Assembly: GCA_003598065.1 (NCBI GenBank)
Contig: QZKR01000052.1
Span: 1-35,343, forward strand
Length of the DNA: 35,343 nt
Reading direction: 5' to 3'
Source of the DNA: Myxococcales bacterium
Lineage (GTDB): Bacteria > Myxococcota_A > SURF-8
The notes beneath the pieces are model-generated. The model was not told where the DNA came from. It searched no databases and was given only the letters and a program-made list of their open reading frames with translations. The translations under genes and the position numbers were made by a program. Positions 1-8,000 of this stretch are shown here, one piece after another (positions within the stretch are counted from its first letter, which is position 1; each line of letters opens with the position of its first letter).

Positions 1-290
1 CGGGGCCGGCGTTTCGGGAGCCGGCGGCGCGGCCGGAGCGGCTTCCTCAGCCGCGGGCGGCTCAGGAGCGGGCGGCGTCGGAGCCGCCTCGGGAGCGGCC
101 GCTTCGGGTGCTGGCGCCGGCTGTTCCGGAGCGGGAGCGGGCGCCGGCTCGGGAGTCGGGGCCGGCTGTTCCGGAGCGGGCGCGGGCGGCGGTTCGGGAG
201 CCGGGGCCGGCTGTTCCGGAGCGGGCGTCGCAGCCGGTTCGGCCGGCGCGGCTTCCGCGGGCGCAGCCTCGGTCGCACCGGTCGCCGCCG
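1..290 (-). repeat. Low-complexity Pro/Ala/Glu-coding tail
   Basis: Short degenerate direct repeats encode PAPEQPAP and PEPAPAP-like units at the 3' end of the TPR lipoprotein gene. They stay in frame to the window edge. Such tails often form extended spacers that cross the periplasm or peptidoglycan. Confidence 0.75.
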
Positions 291-1551
291 CTTCGCTCTC
301 GGCGGCTTCCATCATCTTCGCGGCGTCCTCCGCCGACATCTCCGGGCCTTGGGCCGCTTCGGGCTTCGCCTCGTCCGGCGTCACTTCCATCTGCAAATAC
401 TGGTTGGCAAGCTCGTTTTTCCTCACATCCGGGTACTGCATCGACAAGAACCGCCGGAACAGATTGTGCGCCTCCGACTGATTCTTCAGGTAATCGAAAT
501 AGAACACGGCGAGATTGAAGGTGGCGACGGGATCGTTGCTGCGTTCGCGCAGCAACTGCTGATAGAGCGCGAGCGCTTCGCCGTGCTGTCCGAGACCCGC
601 CAGGGTCTGGGCCAAACCCTGCCGCGCCTCCAGGTTTTCGGGTTCCTGCGACAGAACGAGTTCGTAATGTTTTTTCGCCGTCGCAAAATCGGCGAAATCC
701 AGGGAGATGTGGCCAAGATTGAGGTTGGCCGAAACCAGCGTCGGATCGACCTGGTTGGCTTTCCGGAAATTGGCCACCGCCCGGTCTTTATCGCCCAGCT
801 TGAGGTAGATCAGACCCAGGTTGTTGAACAACCCGCCGTCGGGAACCTTCTTGACGTTCTCCTGCGCCTGGATGCCGTTGATCGTCACCATCCGCGCCAG
901 AAGCAGCTTGCCCTGCGCGAGATAAAGCAACCCCAGGTTGTTGAAAGCGCCGGGGTGGGCCGGATCGCGAACGAAAATAGCCCGGATCTGTTCCATCGTC
1001 GCGCTGAAATTGGCGGCTTCGCGGTAGAGCGTGGCCAGATTCGTGCGCACTTCGAGATTCGTCGGGTAGCTGGCCAGATAATCATTCAGAGTTTGCATCG
1101 CCTTGTCGTTCTGGCCGCGCATTTTGTAAAGTCGCGAGAGCGCCAGCACGGGATTGGGATCGTCCGGCTTTTCCGCCTTGGCGCGCAAAAACACCGATTC
1201 GGCGCGTTCGTAGTCGCCCATCTTCATGTAGCAGAGACCGACGTTGAACTCGATCTCCAGGACGCCCGGGACTTCGCGCAACGCCGCCTGGTAGGCCTCG
1301 ATCACCGCCGGATAATTCACGCGGCTCTCTGCCAAAAGCATCTCGGCGCGCTTGATGTAGGCTTCGGCGCGCATCTTCGGCGTCGTCGCCACTTTGATGC
1401 ACTTGCCGGCTTCGCAAGCCTGGTTCACGCCGCAGTCGTAGTCTGTCTGGCACTCGGGCGGCGGAGGCGGCGGCTCGGATTTGCAGCCGGCGAATAGCCC
1501 CAGCGCCAACAGCGCTCCCACGATTACGACGATATAACCATAATGCCTCAT
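1..1551 (-). CDS. TPR lipoprotein, GltE/NfsE-like, with Pro/Ala/Glu-rich tail (partial, runs off the window start)
   Basis: The frame is open for 517 codons from the ATG at 1551 to base 1, so the C-terminus lies outside the window. A signal segment ends in FAGC (Cys about 23), a plausible lipobox with Phe at -3. Next come a Pro6 run and a four-Cys microdomain (CQTDYDC, then ACEAGKC). Roughly residues 50-390 are TPR-like helix pairs, with repeated patterns such as NLGLIYLKLGDKDRA. From about residue 420 the chain is almost only Pro, Ala and Glu (PAPEQPAP repeats). It is the fourth gene of a minus-strand operon, 68 bases after the large TPR gene, with GAGAGGA six bases before the ATG. Position and architecture resemble the TPR lipoprotein GltE (AglT) or NfsE of Myxococcus; that identity is inferred. 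It is more likely an outer-membrane or periplasmic scaffold than an enzyme. Confidence 0.8.
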   Translation of the reverse strand, partial: MRHYGYIVVIVGALLALGLFAGCKSEPPPPPPECQTDYDCGVNQACEAGKCIKVATTPKMRAEAYIKRAEMLLAESRVNYPAVIEAYQAALREVPGVLEIEFNVGLCYMKMGDYERAESVFLRAKAEKPDDPNPVLALSRLYKMRGQNDKAMQTLNDYLASYPTNLEVRTNLATLYREAANFSATMEQIRAIFVRDPAHPGAFNNLGLLYLAQGKLLLARMVTINGIQAQENVKKVPDGGLFNNLGLIYLKLGDKDRAVANFRKANQVDPTLVSANLNLGHISLDFADFATAKKHYELVLSQEPENLEARQGLAQTLAGLGQHGEALALYQQLLRERSNDPVATFNLAVFYFDYLKNQSEAHNLFRRFLSMQYPDVRKNELANQYLQMEVTPDEAKPEAAQGPEMSAEDAAKMMEAAESEAAATGATEAAPAEAAPAEPAATPAPEQPAPAPEPPPAPAPEQPAPTPEPAPAPAPEQPAPAPEAAAPEAAPTPPAPEPPAAEEAAPAAPPAPETPAP

Positions 1552-1619
1552 CTGCATTCCTCTCATCCGCATGCTCCGCATACGTCCGCTTCTGAAAAAC
1601 GAGCCTTCGCCCGCCGTCG

Positions 1620-4600
1620 TCAGCCTTCGCTCGGAATTTCCATCTCCGGGGCCGGCTCATTCGCCGAACCATCGGGCGACCCTGGCTGTCCGCCCGCCGG
1701 CAGTTGCGATCCGCGCTTCGGTTCCGGGATATCCGGCACTTCCGGGGTTTCCATCGCGCCGCCGTAGAACGAATCGCTCTCGAAACGCGGCGCGAAGGCG
1801 ATTTCGTTTCGCATCTTGTACGCCTTGGGCGCGTAGCCCTGCAATTCTTCGCGCGCCTTGGTCGTGAAGGAGTTATAGACGCCGGTGCGGAAAGCCGTCT
1901 CCAGGCATTTCTCGAAGCCTTCGATCGCCTTCTGCTCGACGGGCACGGCGCGCCGCTGGATGGCTTCGACGTAGATCACCTGCTGATCCTCGTCGAGCCA
2001 GTAGGGCGTCTCGGAGTTGAACAGGGCGAGCGAGAACTGTTTGTAGACCTGGCCGATCTGGTAGAGGGCGGCCACCGACCACTGCGGCGACTTGAGGGCG
2101 ATGATTTCCTCATAAGCCTTCTGCAGTCTGACGACGCGCTCGGATTTGCCCTTCAGCCGTTCGGCCATCAAGGCGTTCCATTTTTCCTTATCGACCATCT
2201 TGCGGACTTCGAGCTTGTACTCGGCGTATTCGTGGAAAGCCGGCTGGAGAGCGAAGAACGACGCCTCGGCGATCGCCTCGCGCGCCGGCTCGCCCAGCTG
2301 CCCGTCCACGTCGCAATGGGCGAGCTTGAGAACCGTCTGTCGCGACTGGTCGATGTCCGTCTGGCGGTTTTCCTTGCGGTAGATGTCCAAGAGCGCGATG
2401 TGCGCCGCGAAGACGCGGTTCGCGTCGCCCTTGATTTTGCCGCGCGACAGAAACTCGCCGGTCTTCTTGTCCTGCTTCGGCCAGGCGATGTCCTTCTCGC
2501 GGCCGGTCAGGTAGGCTTTGAACTGCTTCTCGGCGTTCTTGTAGTCTTTCGCATCGACATAGACGAAGCCGATCGAGTAGACCGCGTCGTCTTTTTCGGA
2601 CGGGTTGTCCACGAGATTGGCATAAGCCAATTTAAGCTGAACGGCCTTTTCCGTATTGCCCAGGTTCTCGTGAAACACGGAAGCATTGAAGGTGGCGTCC
2701 TTGACGTCCTCGCCCTTCGCATACTTCTTGGTGTAGTCCTCGTATACCGTCGCCGCCTCGCTGTAATAAGCGAGCGCTTCATAGTTCTTGCCGAGGTTGA
2801 AGAGGATCTTCGGCGCCAGCGGCGACTTGTCGTACTCTTTCAGGAACTGCTTCTGCACGACGATCGATTTCTCGATTTCGCCGGCGGTGACGTAGTGAAC
2901 CGAGGCGTTGTAGAGCGCCTTGTCGCGCATCGTCGATTTCGGGAATTCCTTGGCGAAGGCCATGTATTCGTCGCCGGCGCGCTGCCAGTTCTTCTCCGAT
3001 TCCGACTCCTCGACCATCTTGAAAGTCGATTTCTCCAGGAGGTCCACAAGGTCGTTGCGGAACGCCTTGCGCTGCACGAGCCGCTGATTCTTGAGATAGC
3101 CGCGCGTGGTTTCGTTCAGCTTGCGCCAGCGGCCCTTGATGTTCAAGGAATCGAGGATCAGGTTGGCCGCGTATTCGGCGAGCCGGTGCGTCGGGTAATC
3201 CTTGACGATCAGCTCGAAGCGACTGACGGCGTTGTCGAAGTCGTAGTGGGCGTAGGAGATGATCGCCACTTTATAGATGATATCGACCTTGTATTTCGAC
3301 TCCGGAATGTTGTCGATGTAGATGTTGCACGCTTTGACGAAGCCCTGGACATTGGGCGACATCGGGCGGACTTCATCATACGCCTCGCGCTGCGCCTGTT
3401 CCTTCTGCTCGGCCTCTTTGGTCACGGCCAGCTTGTAGCTCTTGTCGGACCGTTGCGAGCGCTTCTTCGTGTCGCCGATCCACTGCTCGATTTCTTTGTG
3501 GACCAATTTTTCGTAGGAGAGGATGGCCGCATAGGAGGCTTCCTCGAAATGCTTGCCCTTGCGATCCATCTCCGCGACCTTGGTGTACCACTCGCCGGCC
3601 TTGTCATAAAGGCCGCGGGCGAAGAGCAACTCGGCGTAGTTGAAGTTGACGTCGTAGTAGGTCTTCGACTTCGAAAAATACTGCAGGTAAATCTCGTAAA
3701 GCTGCTGGGCCTTGTCCCAGGTTTCTTCGCTGGTGACCTTGATCGCTTCCTTGTGGTATTCGACGACGGTCTTGATCAGCATCCGCTCGGCGTTTTCCCA
3801 CGCCTCTTCGACCGTCTCCGGTTCTTTTTCCTGGTTCGCCTTCACCCACTCCGATTCCGAGTCGGGCTTGGCGTAATACACCATATTGATGATTTCTTTG
3901 GTGGTGTTCTCTTTGTCGTTCTTGTTCGAATAGGCCTCGACGATCTTCACCTGGAAGTCCGGGTTTTCCTTGTGCAGCGGGTAGTCCCGGATCAGACGAC
4001 GATAGATGACGATCGAATCGTCGAGCTTACCCTGGTTGGTGTAAATCTCGGCGAGCCGGACGAGCATCATCCGGAAGTACTGTTTGCCGCCGACTTCCAG
4101 GAAATAACGCTCGGCCTCGTCCACGCTGCCTTCTTCGGCGAACGCCATGACGAGGTCTTTCAGCGCTTCCTCTTTCAACTCGATGGCGCTGCCGCCCTGT
4201 TTTTCCTGGTCGATGGACCAGGCGACGACTTCCTTGAAGGTTTCGATCGAATCGCGGTATTTGCCGAGGTTGAAGTAGCACCAGCCGATTTTGTACTTCG
4301 CGTAGCCGAAGACCTTGCTGTTCTCGAATTTGAGGACTTCTTCGTACGCCGGCAGGGCGTCGTAGACGTTGTTGTGGGAGAAATAGTAGTCGCCGATCGC
4401 CATCCAGGAGTCGGGGACGTACTGGCTGGCCGGGAATTCACGCACCAGCTTCTTGTAATATTCGACGGCCTCCGCGTCCTTGCCGATCTCGGTGAGGTTG
4501 TAACCCATGAAGAAGTAGACTTCGTCCATCCCCTGGAACTTCGGGAACTTCTCCATGATGATGATGCAGATCTCGACGGCCTTGCGATTGTACTTGAACC

Positions 4601-5090
4601 AGACCTCGGCGTCGGGCTCTTTCGGCGGCTCGCCTTGCTGGCCGGCCTGATACCAGACGTCCATTTTCTTCTGATGCTCCTGCATCAGATCGAGGTTGAG
4701 ACGATGGGCCTTCTTCCAGTAGAACTCGGCGAGACGCCGCAGCGTTCCCGGCTCCTGAAACTTTTCCAGAATCAGGAACAGCTTCTGGATCGACTCGTCG
4801 ATCTTCTGACCCACGGAGGAGGTCAAAGGCACGTCGTCGGGAATCTTCAACGATTCGACGTCGATCTTGCCCGTGTCCTTTTGACCGCCCAGGACCTTGT
4901 CCAGTTCGTCGCCCGCCGGTTTCTGCTCGGCGGGCTTGGCGGCCGGCTCTTCCCTCTTCTCGCGCTTCTTGCGCTGCGCGTAAGCCGCGTGCGTCTCGGG
5001 AGCGACGGCCACTTCGCCGGCCGCGAAAACCAGCGCCAGCGCGAGGGCCGCAACAACGATGAACAAACGCTTCGTGAGCATGGTCGTCAT
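1620..5090 (-). CDS. Large periplasmic TPR protein, GltD/NfsD-like
   Basis: 1156 residues. The N-terminus is a Sec-type signal: Lys-Arg, then a hydrophobic run (residues 9-25) ending in an Ala-rich region. A charged Lys/Arg/Glu linker follows (about 40-60). The rest is nearly all TPR/Sel1-like helical hairpins, for example YFFMGYNLTEIGKDAEAVEYY and YKIGWCYFNLGKYRDSIETF. The C-terminal 40 residues are Pro/Gly-rich. The start at 5090 has GAGG nine bases upstream; an ATG three codons in (5081) is possible. It begins 17 bases after the upstream TPR gene, so the two are probably cotranscribed. Length, compartment and order match the roughly 1200-residue TPR protein GltD (AgnA) or NfsD of the Myxococcus envelope machines. 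This is from memory of those clusters, not alignment. No catalytic motif was seen, so it is probably a periplasmic scaffold. Confidence 0.85.
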   Translation of the reverse strand: MTTMLTKRLFIVVAALALALVFAAGEVAVAPETHAAYAQRKKREKREEPAAKPAEQKPAGDELDKVLGGQKDTGKIDVESLKIPDDVPLTSSVGQKIDESIQKLFLILEKFQEPGTLRRLAEFYWKKAHRLNLDLMQEHQKKMDVWYQAGQQGEPPKEPDAEVWFKYNRKAVEICIIIMEKFPKFQGMDEVYFFMGYNLTEIGKDAEAVEYYKKLVREFPASQYVPDSWMAIGDYYFSHNNVYDALPAYEEVLKFENSKVFGYAKYKIGWCYFNLGKYRDSIETFKEVVAWSIDQEKQGGSAIELKEEALKDLVMAFAEEGSVDEAERYFLEVGGKQYFRMMLVRLAEIYTNQGKLDDSIVIYRRLIRDYPLHKENPDFQVKIVEAYSNKNDKENTTKEIINMVYYAKPDSESEWVKANQEKEPETVEEAWENAERMLIKTVVEYHKEAIKVTSEETWDKAQQLYEIYLQYFSKSKTYYDVNFNYAELLFARGLYDKAGEWYTKVAEMDRKGKHFEEASYAAILSYEKLVHKEIEQWIGDTKKRSQRSDKSYKLAVTKEAEQKEQAQREAYDEVRPMSPNVQGFVKACNIYIDNIPESKYKVDIIYKVAIISYAHYDFDNAVSRFELIVKDYPTHRLAEYAANLILDSLNIKGRWRKLNETTRGYLKNQRLVQRKAFRNDLVDLLEKSTFKMVEESESEKNWQRAGDEYMAFAKEFPKSTMRDKALYNASVHYVTAGEIEKSIVVQKQFLKEYDKSPLAPKILFNLGKNYEALAYYSEAATVYEDYTKKYAKGEDVKDATFNASVFHENLGNTEKAVQLKLAYANLVDNPSEKDDAVYSIGFVYVDAKDYKNAEKQFKAYLTGREKDIAWPKQDKKTGEFLSRGKIKGDANRVFAAHIALLDIYRKENRQTDIDQSRQTVLKLAHCDVDGQLGEPAREAIAEASFFALQPAFHEYAEYKLEVRKMVDKEKWNALMAERLKGKSERVVRLQKAYEEIIALKSPQWSVAALYQIGQVYKQFSLALFNSETPYWLDEDQQVIYVEAIQRRAVPVEQKAIEGFEKCLETAFRTGVYNSFTTKAREELQGYAPKAYKMRNEIAFAPRFESDSFYGGAMETPEVPDIPEPKRGSQLPAGGQPGSPDGSANEPAPEMEIPSEG

Positions 5091-5107
5091 CTACCCAACC
5101 TCGTGGA

Positions 5108-6739
5108 CTATTGGCACTCCTGCTCGACCGCCATCAGATAGTAACCCAGCTCGTCCTTCCAGAACTCGCCGTCGAACGGCCAGTACTGGTACTTGTCGGG
5201 GACGGCGGGGGAGAGCAACAATTCTTCCTGCTCGTAGATCCGAGACTGGAATCCTACGCCGTATTTGTCTTCCTCTTCCAAGCGGCGGCGCTCGGCGTCG
5301 GTGAGTTCGAAGTCGATGTTGTGGGCGTTGCCCAGCAACTGGGCCAGCATCTCCTCCGTGGCCTTCAATTCCGAGAGCGCCCACTGGCCGGCTTTCTTCT
5401 TAATGTTGGAGCGCTGCCGATCCATCTTCTTCACCGTCTGGGCGAAGAACTCGGTGGCCGCGAACTGGGGGGGGGCGATCCAGATCATGTCGAATTCGCG
5501 GTCGATCTCCTGAACGTGCTGGAAGTAGTTGACGAAGCGCTGCTGGTTGAGCACGTACGTGAGCACCTGAATCGGCAGTTTCGTCTCTTCGCCTTTGTAG
5601 GCCGCCTCGTACTGGTCGAGCAGGTTGTCGTAAGTCTGCTGCGACTCCATCCCCGGCGCGTCCTCGGCGAGGTAGCGCTTGACGCGCTCGTGCATGTCCC
5701 CGTAAAGCACGAAGAAGCGGTTGAGGGTTTCGCGCGCTTCGGCGTACTTGCAGAGGGTGTACCAGGTGATGGCGGAGATCAGCTCCACCTCGGGCACGAA
5801 GCGGTCGTCGAAATACGGGCTGGCCAAGGTCAGGCTCGTGCCCAGCGAAATGCCGTAGCGCCCAATCATCGTCGCCGACCAGGTTTTCTCGAATTGAGCC
5901 TCGAACCACTGCGGGTTGTCGCGATCGACCTGATCGTAGAAGGTGATGGCGGCTTTGAAGATCTCCTCCTGCTGATCCCCCGGCGCGTCGTGCGCGGCGG
6001 CGTAGAAGAGCTGGCCGACGGCGAGCTTCGACATCTCCTTCACCTTGCGCGACTCGCCGAATTCCTCGGCGACGATCGGCAGCGTGGCGATGAGATCGAA
6101 GGTCTCCTTCGCCTTCTCGTACTCCTTGCGGCGCACCTCGACGATGCCCTTGAAGTAGTTGGCTTTGGCGTAGAACGCCGACGCCGTCTCCACCTGGTCG
6201 AACTTCACGTAAGCTTCGTCGTATTGTCCCTGATAGAAGTACATTTTGCCGACGAGGTAGAGAAGCTCGTTGCGGAACATCCCCGGGAACTTCTCCAGGG
6301 GGATGTTGGAGAGGACGGCGAAGATGACCGTCTCGTCCTTCGTCTCGTAGGTGATGTCCAAAAGCTTGATCAGCGCCGAGGTGAAATAGGCGCTGCCGTC
6401 CGGACCCTTGAAAAGAATCTTCGTCAGTTCGTACTGGCAGGCCTGATAGAGACGCAGGCGATAAAGGGACTCGGCGAAGTAGTATTCCGCCGATTCGTGC
6501 AGGGCGCGCCAGTCGGGATTCTGGAGGATGTTGTAGAAGCCGATGGCCGCCGGGTAGTAGTACCCGTCGTTGTACTGCCTGATCGTCGTCTGCACCTCCT
6601 GCGGCATTTTCAGCATCGCCGGGGTGGGCTTGATGTAGTCGTAGCGGCTTAGAAGTTTCTCGCGCGCCGACTGCTCCGCGCAGGCCATGAACACCGCCGC
6701 GAGCAGGAGCGCCGTAAGGATGGGGGCGAACCGTTTCAT
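5108..6739 (-). CDS. TPR-type periplasmic protein or lipoprotein, GltC/NfsC-like
   Basis: 543 residues. The signal sequence (MKRFAPILTALLLAAVFMAC) ends at Cys20 in a weak lipobox (F-M-A-C), so it may be a lipoprotein. Residues 50-330 are TPR-like, with Tyr/Phe/Ala-rich helices such as YYFAESLYRLRLYQACQYEL and MYFYQGQYDEAYVKF. The C-terminal third is acidic and helical and ends in aromatic-rich sequence (YQYWPFDGEFWKDELGYY). AAGGAG lies nine bases before the ATG. It starts 21 bases after the beta-barrel gene and ends 17 bases before the large TPR gene, a tight operon. The order beta-barrel, mid-size TPR, large TPR, TPR lipoprotein parallels gltB-C-D-E. The function is inferred as coupling an outer-membrane barrel to periplasmic partners. 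No enzyme signature is visible. Confidence 0.8.
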   Translation of the reverse strand: MKRFAPILTALLLAAVFMACAEQSAREKLLSRYDYIKPTPAMLKMPQEVQTTIRQYNDGYYYPAAIGFYNILQNPDWRALHESAEYYFAESLYRLRLYQACQYELTKILFKGPDGSAYFTSALIKLLDITYETKDETVIFAVLSNIPLEKFPGMFRNELLYLVGKMYFYQGQYDEAYVKFDQVETASAFYAKANYFKGIVEVRRKEYEKAKETFDLIATLPIVAEEFGESRKVKEMSKLAVGQLFYAAAHDAPGDQQEEIFKAAITFYDQVDRDNPQWFEAQFEKTWSATMIGRYGISLGTSLTLASPYFDDRFVPEVELISAITWYTLCKYAEARETLNRFFVLYGDMHERVKRYLAEDAPGMESQQTYDNLLDQYEAAYKGEETKLPIQVLTYVLNQQRFVNYFQHVQEIDREFDMIWIAPPQFAATEFFAQTVKKMDRQRSNIKKKAGQWALSELKATEEMLAQLLGNAHNIDFELTDAERRRLEEEDKYGVGFQSRIYEQEELLLSPAVPDKYQYWPFDGEFWKDELGYYLMAVEQECQ

Positions 6740-6760
6740 AGGCTCATACTCCTTCGCGGG

Positions 6761-7636
6761 TTAATCGACCGGCAGATGGAAGCTCACGCCCAGGGTGATG
6801 AAGTAGTTGTGGCGCACCAGCGTGCCGCCGCGTTCGTTGCCGCCGATCGCCTGCTGTCCCTGATCGCCCAGATCCGCGCCCGATTCGGCCGTCGGCTGAA
6901 GCCGTTTGTCCGTGGTGATCATCGCGTAGTACATGAAGTCGGCGCGCAGGGAGAGCCATTTCAGAAGATAGAGGTTGGCGACGAGGCCCACGTCGGGGGC
7001 GACGTGCGGCTGGCCGCCGTCCTGGAACATCACGCCCGCGCCCGCGTAAATGCCGGCGTCGTAATGCAGGATCACGGAGGAGAGAAGGGCGAATTTGCCG
7101 TAGACCGGGTAGAACACGAAGTCGGCGTTGACGAGGCCTTCGATCTCCGAGTTCTTGATGAAGTCGGGTTCGATCGCCAGACCGCCGGCGTCCACGTCGT
7201 CCGTCAACAGCGTGGTCGAGTCCCGGTCGAAGCTCTGCATGTAGCCGCCGACCACCTGGACGGCGAACATCTCGTTGATGTGGAAGCTGTACCGCGCGCC
7301 CTCGATAAGGCTGAGCACGAAGCTGTCGGCGGGGTTGACGCCGAAAAAGAGGTTGAGCTCGTGCCGCAGGTTCTGCGGGTAGAGTTTCTTCTGCACCACC
7401 TTGGCCTTTTTCTCCAGGGGCAGTTCGACCGTCCGCCGCGTTTCGGAGTATTCCTTGGCCGACTGGCTGATCACTTCCTGGTCGCTCGGCTCGCCGGCCG
7501 GCTCGTCGATCCCCTCCTCATCCAACGGCGAGGGGGCGTCCATCAGCCCTTGGGCGTACAGGACGCCGGGGAAACCCGTGAGAATGGCGACAACCAACGA
7601 TACGCGCAGAATGGTTTGCTTCATCATTCCTCTCAT
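6761..7636 (-). CDS. Outer-membrane beta-barrel protein (myxobacterial-type, GltA/GltB/NfsA-like)
   Basis: 291 residues from the first ATG; a start at 7627 or 7624 (MMKQ or MKQ) is equally plausible, because GAGAGGA sits directly before those codons. The signal peptide ends near VLYA-QG. Residues 30-85 are acidic and polar. From about residue 95 the pattern is amphipathic beta-strand (HELNLFFGVNPADSFVLSL, GARYSFHINEMFAVQVVGGY) with Gly/aromatic alternation, and the last strand ends YFITLGVSFHLPVD. This is typical of the outer-membrane beta-barrel domain family known from Myxococcus (TIGR04565-like, recalled). It is the first gene of the four-gene operon, with a promoter candidate at 7692-7720. 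Its likely role is the outer-membrane pore or anchor for the TPR proteins that follow. Confidence 0.82.
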   Translation of the reverse strand: MRGMMKQTILRVSLVVAILTGFPGVLYAQGLMDAPSPLDEEGIDEPAGEPSDQEVISQSAKEYSETRRTVELPLEKKAKVVQKKLYPQNLRHELNLFFGVNPADSFVLSLIEGARYSFHINEMFAVQVVGGYMQSFDRDSTTLLTDDVDAGGLAIEPDFIKNSEIEGLVNADFVFYPVYGKFALLSSVILHYDAGIYAGAGVMFQDGGQPHVAPDVGLVANLYLLKWLSLRADFMYYAMITTDKRLQPTAESGADLGDQGQQAIGGNERGGTLVRHNYFITLGVSFHLPVD

Positions 7637-7691
7637 CCTGTCTTATTCTTCAGTTAGCCTGACGTGACCAGAAACGCGCGAGATTAGCCAG

Positions 7692-7720
7692 TTTCTAGTT
7701 AAACGCGCCCTTGAAGTCAA
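7692..7720 (-). promoter_or_regulatory. Candidate sigma-70 type promoter of the beta-barrel/TPR operon
   Basis: On the minus strand TTGACT (7720-7715) is followed by a 17-base spacer and TAGAAA (7697-7692), giving a leader of about 50-60 bases. The -10 and its flank (CTAGAAACTG) are the same as in the rplM promoter at 23226-23254, which supports both. Confidence 0.6.
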
Positions 7721-7818
7721 GGGATTTTCGTTCCCAAACGATCCTCGCCGGCCGAGTCTCTCCCCGCCGTCGATTGCACCGAACACTCCTTATGGCGTGA
7801 GGTGTACAACTTGGGCCT

Positions 7819-7935
7819 TTAACGTTTGAGTCTGAAGATGGTCGGCCGCCCCTCCGCGTCAACGCCTTTGACGGCCGTCGCCATCGCTTTACGGAGGCTG
7901 CGAACCTTGTCCCAGGAATCCAGGGACAAAGTCAG
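7819..7935 (-). pseudogene. Possible short remnant ORF with no usual start codon
   Basis: Between an in-frame TAA at 7938-7936 and a TAA at 7821-7819, the minus strand reads 38 codons with protein-like composition (SLDSWDKVRSLRKAM, then GRPTIFRLKR at the end). There is no ATG near the beginning, only CTG, and no ribosome binding site. It could be the C-terminal tail of a decayed gene, or chance in GC-rich DNA. I do not recognise the family. Confidence 0.2.
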
Positions 7936-8000
7936 TTAGCATGAAAGCTATTAATTCGCAAGCAAAAATTCAGCTTTTTGGGAGTCCGTCGCAGGAGCCT

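Larger units (their letters stand above)
7637..8000. other. Intergenic region between the GH8-like gene and the beta-barrel operon
   Basis: About 360 bases with no intact gene. It holds the operon promoter (7692-7720) and a possible gene remnant (7819-7935). I saw no convincing intrinsic terminator for the GH8-like gene that ends at 8001. Confidence 0.6.

Noticed and set aside
1704..5141. Open frame of 1145 codons on the plus strand opposite the large TPR gene
   Set aside because: It lacks a ribosome binding site and its translation is a mirror of the TPR gene's codon bias. The minus strand has a signal peptide and clear TPR pattern.
5111..6652. Open frame of 513 codons on the plus strand
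   Set aside because: Antisense to the TPR protein at 5108-6739; no family pattern, rich in Arg/Val/Leu as expected from GC-rich shadow frames.
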